From JAAZMI01 sp050948785 (GTDB lineage: Bacteria; Bacillota; Dethiobacteria; DTU022; UBA8154): 64,000 nt of DNA. The DNA lies in NCBI GenBank assembly GCA_050948785.1, contig JBMNEM010000001.1, positions 124,001 to 188,000 on the forward strand. Reading direction: 5' to 3'. Under the pieces are notes generated by a model. That model worked only from the letters and a program-made list of their open reading frames with translations, had not been told where the DNA came from and did no database searches. The position numbers were made by a program, and so were the translations under genes. Below, piece by piece: positions 36,207 to 45,400 of the stretch; positions within the stretch are counted from its first letter, which is position 1; every line of letters begins with the position of its first letter.

Positions 36207-38679
36207 ATGAAAACTAAAAGGATAGTTTTTTTGCTGATTTTTTCCTTGCTGTTAAATATTGTGGGGCCGGGGTTGCCGGGAAGGGTTGCAGCAAATGAGA
36301 CGGACACTCCTGCATCGCCGGAGGAGGCTGTCCCTGCTGTTCCTGCCGCACCTGCCAACCTGCGGGCCAGTGCAGTTACGGCGACCCAAATCAACCTCTC
36401 CTGGGATGATCTTGCTGACAATGAAACAGGGTATGAGATTGAACGGAAGACAGGAAGTGGTGATTATGTTTTTCTTTCCGCAGTGGGGGAAAATGCGACG
36501 GCCTTTACGGATACAGGTCTTTCTGCCGGTATGACTTATACTTACCGGGTAAGGGCTTATAACGCTGGTACTGGGGATATCGCTTATTCCGCTTATTCCA
36601 ACGAGGCGAGCCCTCCGGCGGCGCCATCAAACCTCAGCGCCAAGGCTGTTTCTGACAGCCAGGTTAATTTATCCTGGCGGAACAATGCCAGTAATGCCAC
36701 AGGATTTGTGATCGAGCGGAAGAAGGGAAGCGAAGGTTTTGCCCCCATGAACACAGTGGGAAATGTAACGAGCTTTGCGGACACAGGTCTTTCTGCCGGT
36801 ATGACTTATACTTACCGGGTGAAGGCTGTCCACAGCCAGGGGGATTTTACCTCCGGGGAATCTCTCTACTCCAATGAGGTCAGCGTGTCTGTAGGCCGCC
36901 TCCCCGCGGCGCCGTCCAATTTAAAGGTCACGCCTGTTTCCTCTACGGGGGTTGAATTAACCTGGAAGGACAATGCCGATAATGAAACGGGCTTTAAAAT
37001 CGAGAGAAAAAAGGCCGGGGGAAGCTACATCGAGATCGCTACGGTTGGGAACAACGTGACCTCCTATACCAATACCAAACTTTCCACCAACACTACATAC
37101 TACTACAGGGTCAGGGCCTACAACGTGGTGGGAGATTCCGGTTATTCCAATGAAGCACGGGTGACGGCAAGCCCCCCGGCCGCGCCCACCAAGTTGAAGG
37201 TCACTACTGTCTCCAGTTCGCGGCTCCGTTTGTCCTGGACAGATAATGCCGGTGATGAAACAGGGCTTTCTGATTGAGAGAAAGAAAAAGGGTGGCAGTT
37301 ACAGCCAGATCGACAGGGTTGCTGCCGATACTGAAGAATACACGGATACAGGGCTTTCTGCCAACACTACATACTACTACAGGGTCAGAGCTTACAACAC
37401 GGTAGGAAATTCAGGCTACTCCAATGAAGCCAGCGCGGTGACGACGCTTTTGGCTGCTCCTTCCCGCCTGACGGCGACAACTGTTTCCACTTCGCGGATC
37501 AAACTGGATTGGGAGGATAATGCCAACAATGAAACAGGGTTTAAAATCGAGAGGAAAAAAGCCGGCGGCAGCTATGCGCAAATTGCCACCGTCAAAGCAA
37601 ATGTGGAAACTTATGAGGATACCGGTCTGGCCAACAATACAACCTACTATTACAGGGTCAGGGCTTACAACTCTGCCACAAACTCGGACTATTCCAATGA
37701 GGACGGCGCCACGACAGGGGTGCTCCCTGCCGCTCCGACCAATCTTTCAGCTACAGCCCTTTCCGGCACAGAGATCAAGCTGACTTGGCGCGACCGCGCG
37801 GATAATGAAACAGGATTCAGGATTGAAAGGAAAAGGGCCGGCGGCAGCTACAGCCGCATTGCCACGGTAGGACGCAATACGACCTCCTATACCGATACAG
37901 ATCTCACGGCCGGGACCAACTATTCCTACCGGATAAAGGCTTACAATTCCACCGGGGAATCAGCTTACTCCAACGTGGCCGAGGCGACTACGGGAGTTCC
38001 GGCAGCCCCGACAAATCTCCGGACAGTTGATATTACTTCCCAGCGGGTCAGATTAACCTGGTCCGATAACTCCAGCAACGAAAGCGGGTTTAAAATTGAA
38101 AGGAAAAAGGCCGGCGGCAGCTACAGCCAGATTGCCACGGTCGGGGCCAACACGGTCTCTTACACCGATACAGGCCTGGCGACGGCGAACACTTATTACT
38201 ACCGGGTGCGTGCCTACAACTCCACCGGAAACTCTGCGTATACCGGTGAGATCAAAGCGGTGACAACAGAGGAGCGGGTTACCATGCTCCTCTATATCGG
38301 CAAAACCGGCTATTCCGTTGACGGTCGGGGAAAAATAATGGATGCTGCGCCCATGATCAAGGATAACAGGACTCTTTTGCCGATTAGATATGTGGCCGAA
38401 GCTATTGGCGCCCAATCAGAGTGGGTGCCCTCAACCCGGAAGGTGACAGTAACCCTGAAAGGAAATATCATTGAGCTATGGATCAATAACCCTACGGCCC
38501 GCGTAAATGGGGAAAGCAGACTGATTGATCCGCGAAACAAAAAAGTGACGCCCCTGATTGTGCCCCCGGGGAGAACAATGCTGCCGCTCAGGTTTATTGC
38601 GGAGAATTTAGGGTGTCAGGTAGACTGGAATCAAAGCCGGAAAGAGATCAAGATCACTTACCCGGCTCCCAAGTCATGA
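36207..38679 (+). CDS. Secreted protein with seven FN3 repeats and a copper amine oxidase N-terminal-like domain, one frameshift
   Basis: A signal peptide (MKTKRIVFLLIFSLLLNIVG) is followed by seven fibronectin type III repeats of about 90 residues, each starting PAAP.NL and ending YYYRVRAYN...YSNE. They are highly similar, implying recent duplication. The C-terminal about 130 residues (from LLYIGKTGYSVDG) are a copper-amine-oxidase-N-like domain, common in clostridial surface proteins and thought to bind wall or polymer. The fourth repeat is broken near 37264-37268, where one extra base shifts GDETG-FLIERKKKGG; the two frames (36207-37277, 37246-38679) otherwise form one 823-residue protein. 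It has its own ATG with GGAGAAAGGGAAGGGG upstream. Function unknown; likely extracellular binding. Confidence 0.88.
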
Positions 38680-39180
38680 AATAGCCAGCTAAAATGGCGG
38701 GTAAACCGCGGGGACGGGGGTAATGATCAGGTAACCCGCGGGTAAACCGCATGCGCCGATAGTTCCTGGCTGAAAGGGGTATACGAAATGGCCCGGGTGA
38801 TCGGCATCATGCTTGTTGTTTTCTTTTTAGAGGCTCGTGGGAGATTCCGGTTATTCCAATGAAGCGCCGGCGGGATTTGCCGTGAGGTTGGTTATCTTCT
38901 TATAAAAATTAATCGTTTGGAGGCAGGGTTTTAACAGAACTTTACCGAAACTTTACCGAAATAACTTTCTGTCAGGCCTCTCATTTTTTCGGATCACTGG
39001 TTACCGATACGCATATATCTGATCAATTGATTTATTCCCCAAAATGGGCTAAGGTGGTTACAGTAGTTGCTGATACGCGTATCTCTGATCAATTGCCGTG
39101 ATAAACTGTGGAACGTCATGCCTGTAAAAATATTTGAAATACCTTGACGAGAATTTCAAAGTCCTAATCTACTAGGAGGC
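38680..39180 (+). repeat. Repeat-bearing gap between the FN3 gene and thiD
   Basis: This 530-base region contains a GGGGACG-type unit (AACCGCGGGGACGGGGG near 38706), a 29-base exact copy of part of the third FN3 repeat (38837-38865, matching 37128-37156), a tandem ACTTTACCGAA pair near 38938-38960, and two 29-base direct repeats (39001-39029 and 39067-39095, 25 of 29 identical) each containing CTGATCAATTG. No complete gene is seen. Confidence 0.65.
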
Positions 39181-39211
39181 CGGGAAGTGAAAGGATGTTT
39201 CTTTACCTGCC

Positions 39212-40066
39212 ATGATCCAAAAGAAAAAGACACCACCCTGTGTACTCACTATTGCCGGCTCTGACTCGGGAGCCGGTGCCGGAATCCAGGCTGATTTAAA
39301 GTCCATGGCCGCGCAAGAAGTGTATGGACTGACCGTGATTACCGCTATTACGGCGCAAAATACGCTTGGTGTTGAAAAAGCGGAGGTGCTTTCTGCCGCG
39401 CTGGTGGAGGCGCAGATTGATGCTGTGCTGCAGGATTTTCCCGTAGCTGTTGTGAAGACGGGGATGCTGGGAAATGAAGAAATTGTGGAAGTGGTTGCAT
39501 CCAAATTAAAGCAGCATGGGATCTCGAAAGTTGTGGTTGATCCGGTGATGGTGGCCAAAAGTGGGGATCATTTGTTGGCAGGAAGGAGCTCTTAGAGCCT
39601 CTGCGGGAGAAGCTCCTGCCCTCCGCCTTACTGATCACGCCCAATATACCGGAGACGGAAGTTCTTTGTGGGTGGCCCATTCAGGATTGGGAAGGCACTG
39701 CAGGAAGCGGCTTACTTTCTTTACCGGCAGGGGCCGGCCTTTGTCCTGCTCAAGGGAGGGCACTATGAAGAACAGGAAGACGAAGTAATAGATGTTCTTT
39801 TTGATGGGAAAAAGTTTTTTTATTACCGTGCCCCCCGCATTATAACAAGGAATACTCACGGAACGGGGTGTACCTTCGCCGCGGCTATTGCTGCGCACCT
39901 GGCCCGGGGCACGACTGTCCCCTTGGCGGTAAAGGCAGCGCGGGCCTATCTGCAGGCAATCATGCCCCACGGCCTCCAGCTTGGACAGGGGCATGGGCCG
40001 CTGGATCATTTTTACTGCTACCGGCCGGAAAAGAAGGCGCGGGAAAACAGAATATTATGGTGGTGA
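39212..40066 (+). CDS. thiD: Hydroxymethylpyrimidine/phosphomethylpyrimidine kinase, two frameshifts
   Basis: Ribokinase-fold enzyme that phosphorylates HMP in thiamine synthesis. The first frame has TIAGSDSGAGAGIQADLK, TVITAITAQNT and VVVDPVMVAKSG. Near 39583 the frame is lost by one base; the middle 110 bases read LREKLLPSALLITPNIPETE in another frame; near 39700 a compensating shift returns to the original frame with LQEAAYFLYRQGPAFVLLKGGH and the active-site NTHGTGCTFAAAIAAHLARG. A stop at 39593 blocks the uncorrected frame. It is either assembly noise or a damaged gene. thiE lies 280 bases downstream. Confidence 0.85.
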
Positions 40067-40156
40067 TACCCCTGTTTTGCCCGTTAATCGGGTTTGATTT
40101 TTTGCGTCTTTTGTTAGGTGATTATTGGTAATTGTTGATATGATCCGTAGGGGTAT

Positions 40157-40300
40157 TTCACGTCCATGGTTACGTTCCATAGCAATTTTTTTGAACAGCG
40201 GCAGCCTGTCCGCCCAGGCATTCACGTCCATGGTTACGTTCCATAGTCACTCACGTTCATGGTATAATTGTAATGATCATGTTCATGGTATAATTAATTG
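40157..40300 (+). repeat. Direct repeats upstream of thiE
   Basis: TTCACGTCCATGGTTACGTTCCATAG occurs at about 40158-40183 and 40221-40246, spaced 63 bases apart. Two further shorter units (CACGTTCATGGTATAATTG near 40252 and ATGTTCATGGTATAATTAA near 40279) follow, each ending in a TATAAT-like box. The block could be a promoter/operator array or a small mobile repeat. Confidence 0.7.
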
Positions 40301-40348
40301 TATGTATAACCCGTACAGGCGCTTTATAAATCGCCCCGGAAAGGTAGT

Positions 40349-41005
40349 TTGCCCTTGCAAAAGAAACTGGATTTGAGTCTTTATGTCATTACGGATCGTC
40401 TCCTTTCCCGGGGACGTACGCACCAGGAAGTGGTGGAGAAAGCGATAGAGGGAGGCGCAACCTGCATACAGCTGCGGGAAAAGGACGCTTCCATCACCAC
40501 AAGGGAGCTTTTTACACTGGCCGAAAAGTTAAGGGTGCTGACCAGGGGAAAAGGGGTGGCCTTGATTATCAACGATCGACTGGATATTGCCCTGTCGGTA
40601 GGAGCTGATGGTGTGCACCTGGGTCAGGATGATCTGCCTCTTGGCGTGGCGCGACGCCTCCTGCCCCCGGAAATGATTCTGGGAGCTTCAGCCGGCGATC
40701 CCCGGCAGGCCCGGGAGGCTCAGGCCCAGGGGGCCGCTTATCTCGGGGCCGGCGCTGTTTTTGGTACGTCGACCAAGCCTGATGCCGGAGAAGCGATTGG
40801 CCCCGGTGTACTGGCTGCTGTTTGCCGCAGTGTGGAGATACCTGTTGTCGGGATTGGCGGGATAGATGCCACCAATGCCCGTAAGGTTATCGCTGCGGGG
40901 GCGGCAGGGGTGGCCGTGATCTCCAGCGTGGTAGGAGCCGCGGATATCGCCGCGGCCGCGCAAAAGATTGCCCTGGAGGTGAGCAGCGTCCTAACTTCCA
41001 GATAA
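40349..41005 (+). CDS. thiE: Thiamine phosphate synthase
   Basis: Couples HMP-PP and thiazole phosphate. The TIM-barrel protein (218 residues) has YVITDRLLSRG near residue 12, CIQLREKDAS, the phosphate site INDRLDIALSVGADGVHLGQDDLP, and GAVFGTSTKPDAGEAIG with GIGGIDATNA near the C-terminus. TTG 40349 or 40355 could be the start; AAAGGTAG lies upstream. No TPP riboswitch core was found before thiD or thiE. Confidence 0.93.
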   Translation: MPLQKKLDLSLYVITDRLLSRGRTHQEVVEKAIEGGATCIQLREKDASITTRELFTLAEKLRVLTRGKGVALIINDRLDIALSVGADGVHLGQDDLPLGVARRLLPPEMILGASAGDPRQAREAQAQGAAYLGAGAVFGTSTKPDAGEAIGPGVLAAVCRSVEIPVVGIGGIDATNARKVIAAGAAGVAVISSVVGAADIAAAAQKIALEVSSVLTSR

Positions 41006-41029
41006 ATAGGGGAGGAAGTTTTTAAAGAA

Positions 41030-41464
41030 ATGAAAGAAGTGATTATTTATACTGATGGAGCTTGCAGTGGGAACCCCGGACCCGGGGGCTGGGCCGCTCT
41101 TCTCAGATACAATGACATCGAAAAGGAAATATTTGGAGCGGAAAGAGAAACCACCAATCAGCGGATGGAACTTCAGGCAGCAGCCGAGGCCTTAAAACTT
41201 TTAAAGGAACCCTGCAGGGTCAAGCTGCATTCTGATAGCGCCTACCTGGTCAACGCTTTTCAGCTGGGCTGGTTGGATAAATGGCAAAAAAACGGCTGGA
41301 AAACTGTAAAGAAAGGGCCGGTAGAAAACCAGGATCTCTGGAGAGAGCTGTTGAAACTTTCCCGGCGGCACGAGGTAGAATGGATCAAAGTCAAGGGCCA
41401 CAGCGATAACGAGGGTAATAATCGTTGTGATTATCTTGCCCGGCAGGCTATTTCCTCACTTTAA
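41030..41464 (+). CDS. rnhA: Ribonuclease HI
   Basis: Degrades the RNA strand of RNA-DNA hybrids. The 144-residue protein shows the metal-binding carboxylates Asp9 (YTDGACSGNPGPGG), Glu47 (NQRMELQAA), Asp69 (HSDSAYLVN) and Asp134, plus His124 in VKGHSDNEGNN. It retains the basic protrusion with WQKNGWKTVKKG. It follows thiE by 24 bases with GGGGAGGAAG upstream. Confidence 0.96.
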   Translation: MKEVIIYTDGACSGNPGPGGWAALLRYNDIEKEIFGAERETTNQRMELQAAAEALKLLKEPCRVKLHSDSAYLVNAFQLGWLDKWQKNGWKTVKKGPVENQDLWRELLKLSRRHEVEWIKVKGHSDNEGNNRCDYLARQAISSL

Positions 41465-41506
41465 GTCAGCGTAAAGAGAAGGCTGGTTGTAGAAGGGGGA
41501 GTTTTT

Positions 41507-42256
41507 GTGCACCCGATTATTTTTAAAATAGGCGATTTTGCCATTTATGCTTATGGTGTCGCACTTTTTGTTGCTTTTACGGTAGGAATTATCTGGAGCA
41601 TGAAAGAGGCTGACGCCGAGGGTTTGAGCCAGGATTATCTTTATGAAGTAATATTGATCGGCATTGTTCTGGCCCTGGTGGGTTCCCGTTTGACCTATGT
41701 TTTCCTGAACTGGGATTTTTATCGCGGTGAGCCCTGGTGGAAAATATTTGCTTTTCGGGAAGGAGGGCTTACCTTTTATGGTGGGCTCTTAGCTGCTTTA
41801 TTGGGAGGTTATTTTTACTGCGCATACCGTAAAATCTCTTTTTTTAAACTATTGGATTTCGTGACGCCTTTTATCGCCCTTGGTTATGCCATTACCCGTA
41901 TCGGTTGTTTTTTGAACGGCTGCTGCTACGGTCAGGTCACCACCCTTCCCTGGGGACTGGTTTATCCGGCTATAGATAGTTTCCCCCGGCATCCGACACA
42001 GCTTTATGCTTCGGCTTCTGCTTTGTTGATTTTTTTCCTGCTGCGTTATTTGCGCAAATTTAAAACATTTCATGGTTTTATTTTTGCTTACTTTTTGATA
42101 TTTTACGGTATTTATCGTTTTATTGTCGAGTTTTTCCGAGTAAGCCTGCCCACTCTTTGGTTTTTAACCCCGGCCCAGGTAACGGCCTTGTTCTTTATTC
42201 TAGCCGGTGCAGGAATGTTATTGGAGCATAAATGGAAGTATCAGAAGACAGGGTAA
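41507..42256 (+). CDS. lgt: Prolipoprotein diacylglyceryl transferase
   Basis: Membrane enzyme that adds diacylglycerol from phosphatidylglycerol to the lipobox Cys, the first lipoprotein maturation step. The 249-residue protein has about seven hydrophobic helices, GSRLTYVF, REGGLTFYGGL, the signature ITRIGCFLNGCCYG and HPTQLYAS. The start is GTG 41507, preceded by GAAGGGGGAG. With lnt at the left end of the window, the organism may make triacylated lipoproteins. Confidence 0.95.
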   Translation: MHPIIFKIGDFAIYAYGVALFVAFTVGIIWSMKEADAEGLSQDYLYEVILIGIVLALVGSRLTYVFLNWDFYRGEPWWKIFAFREGGLTFYGGLLAALLGGYFYCAYRKISFFKLLDFVTPFIALGYAITRIGCFLNGCCYGQVTTLPWGLVYPAIDSFPRHPTQLYASASALLIFFLLRYLRKFKTFHGFIFAYFLIFYGIYRFIVEFFRVSLPTLWFLTPAQVTALFFILAGAGMLLEHKWKYQKTG

Positions 42257-42326
42257 TATGAAAATAGTGTAAAAGCTGTTTTCGGGGCCAATTACCTAAA
42301 TTTTACTAAAAAACCTATAATTTTAC

Positions 42327-42355
42327 TTGACACCTTGTTTTGTAAGAGGTATAAA
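42327..42355 (+). promoter_or_regulatory. Promoter of the dehydratase activator gene
   Basis: TTGACA (42327-42332) and TATAAA (42350-42355) with a 17-base spacer, 55 bases before the gene start. Confidence 0.85.
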
Positions 42356-42410
42356 AAGGGTGTGAGCCGTAAGAGAGAATATTGCTAAGGTAGAATAATG
42401 AGGTGATTGT

Positions 42411-45400
42411 GTGAGCATCAAGCAGGAAAACGGGTGGCCACAGCTGGGGCTGGACCTAGGGACCTTTGCCGTAAAAGGGGTTTTGCTGGAAGAAGGGGAT
42501 GTGCAAAAAAAGATTCTCGTTCCCACGGCCGGTAATCCTGTCCAAGCTGCCCGGGAATGCCTTGCCTCCCTCCTGGCAGATCACCAGGATGATTTTGTTC
42601 AATGCGGGCTGACGGGTGCCAATGCTTATCTTTTAGCCCAGGAAGTGGGTGTCAAACCTTTATTGGAGATAGAGGCATTACAGGCCGGCCTTGCCTGGCA
42701 GGGAGCAAGGGCGGCCAGCGTTCTTTCTTTGGGCCATGAAAATATGTACTATCTGGAAATGGGGCCGGCAGGAGACATACTTTTTTTCAACCGTAACGGG
42801 CAGTGTGCGGCGGGCAGCGGGGCTTTTTGGTACCAGCAGGCCACCAGAATGGGTTATAACGATCAGGAGCTGGCCCAGATAGCCCTGGAGACGGAGTCTG
42901 CCGTAAAAATTTCCGGGCGCTGTGCGGTTTTTGCCAAATCGGATATGACCCATGCCATCAACGAAGGGGCGACACAGGGTGCAGTCTCGGCCGGAATGGC
43001 CCGGGCCCTTACGGATATGATTTTGACCGGCGTGGCTTTAAATCGAATTAAAGAGTCGGGCACCCTGATTGCTGTCGGCGGGGTGGCCAACAATAAGGCT
43101 GTGATGAAATACATAGAGGAATTTTGCCAGGAGCGTTCTGTGGAGGTTGTTGTTCCTCCCGGGCATGAGTATATCAATGCGCTGGGAGCGGCATGTGGCG
43201 GCACCGGCATCAAGGTGGAATCCCTCCGGCTGGAGAGTCTTTTAAGCCGTGAATATACTCCGGAAAATCCTTTACCCGCCCTTGATCCGGGTAAAGTAAA
43301 GTACATGGAATTTCCTGCTGTAGACAAAAACTATGCTCTCTCTACCGTTTATCTGGGGGTTGATTGCGGTTCGGTTTCCACCAAGTGTGTTTTGCTGGAT
43401 GCGCAGGGAACTTTTATTGGGGGGATCTATCTCCCCACAGCCGGACGCCCGGCTCTCCAGGTTTTAGAGTTAATGAAAGAAGTGGATCAAAAATATGGGG
43501 AGCTGCTGCAGGGGGCGCGCATTGTTGCCTGTACCACCGGCTCGGGGCGCTTTCTTTCCCAGAAAATTTTAAGTGCGGAATACGCCGTTGATGAGATCAC
43601 CTGCCAGGCTGAAGGGGTAAAATATCTTTGTGGCGATAAGGAAACCCTGGCGGTGATTGAAATTGGCGGAGAGGATTCCAAGTTTTTACAGCTAAAAAAC
43701 GGCCTTTTGTTTGATTATAATATGAACCCTGTTTGCGCTGCCGGGACGGGCACATTTCTGGAAAACCTGGCCGGGCTTTTAGGGGTGCAGATCAAGGATG
43801 AGTTTTCGGAGAAATCTTTTGCTGCTGAGTATGCGATCGATCTGGGGGATACCTGTACGCTTCTTTCGCAAACAGCGCTTGCTTCCGCGGCCTCACGCGG
43901 TCTTCCTTTGACTTCCCAGCTGGCCAGCCTGGCCTATTCCTCGGCAAGGAACTATCTCAGTAAAACAGTGGAAAACAGGCCGCTGGAAGGCCGGGTGATC
44001 TTTACCGGAGCGACCGCCAAAAACCACGCTCTGGCCAGCGCTTTTGCTGCGGAGTGCGGTCAGGAGATTACCGTGCCTCCCTACCCGGAACTTTCCGGGG
44101 CTTTTGGCAGCGCGGTGATCGCCAAAATGTTTCATGAGGCCGGTCAGGAGGGCCGGTATTCCTTCCGCAGCCTCCAGAACTTGCACGGCTTTACGGTCAG
44201 CAAGCGTAAATGCAAAGCGGATTGTGAACATGAGCATAACTGTACCCTGGATGTGATCGAGTTCAGCGATGGGGGTAAATTTCTCTACGGGGATCGCTGT
44301 GGCCGCTTTTCCGGATTGGATAAGAAGATCAAAGGTTATGAACAACTGCCTGATTATATCGCCCGCCGGAATAAAATTTTTACCGAGGCGGCAGGGGAGT
44401 CCCGGCGCGGGGGACCGCGGGTTGGCCTGGCGCACAGCGGGATGTATTTTGAGCTTTATCCTTTTTGGGCTGCCTTCTTCAGAGAATTAGGCGCGGCAGT
44501 AGTCCTTTCCTCTAAAACTATGGAGAGCACTTTGGAAAAAGGGAAGAGGAAGCTGGGGACAGAGATGTGTTACCCGTTGGAGGTTTTGGTGGGACATTAC
44601 CAGGATCTTCTCGAAAAGGGGACGGATTATATATTTATACCCGAAGTTGTGGATATGGAACCTCTTGCCTGGGCACCTGATTGGCCACGGGGTTTTACCT
44701 GTTCTCTGATCCAGACGATCAGGGGGACGGTGGTTAATTCTCTGCAGATCCCGGAGGAAAAGCTTCTTTATGCCCAGTTGAACTACCGGAGCGGGAAAGA
44801 AGGAATAAAATCCCGGCTGGAGCCCGTGGCCCAAAAAGTACTGGGTGATGAGTACCGGGAGGAAAGGCTGCAAGCGGCTGTGGATGCCGGCTACCGTGCA
44901 CAGGAAGGTTTTCGCCAGGCGATGCTCCAGGAAAGCCGGAAAGTAGTCGCCGAGCTAAAAAACCACCAAGATGCGGTTGTGGCTGTTTTTCTCGGCCGGG
45001 CTTATACAATCTACGATGACTTTGTCTCCAAGGGTTCTTTTCATTATGCCCGGCAGCGGGGGTTGGTTGCTGTCCCTCAGGAATTTATCCTCGAGTACTT
45101 GCGGGGCTGGTTTGAAGGCGAGTTTGCAGAAGATCTGCTGACAAATAACGATAGAGAAGCATTTAAAGAACGCCTAGCAGAATTTTATACCCATGTCGAT
45201 AATATTTATCCCATTCAGCTACAAAAAATGCTTTCCACAGTCCTTTTTGCCGGCTTTTTAAATGAAAGAACGGCAAAAACAGGGCTTCCCCGCCTGCAGT
45301 TCTGTTTACAGGATCCCTTCAAATGCGGCCCGAACAGTATGCTGCGCCACTATCTGGAAGGCTTGACCGGTTATCTCCGGTTGACTCTCGATGGGCATAC

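Noticed and set aside
38680..39211. TPP riboswitch before thiD
   Set aside because: The CTGAGA and ACCTGATCTGG-type conserved segments are absent; the CTGATCAATTG repeats are not the THI box.
40157..40300. CRISPR array
   Set aside because: Only two full repeats of 26 bases, with unequal partial units after them, and no cas genes in the window.
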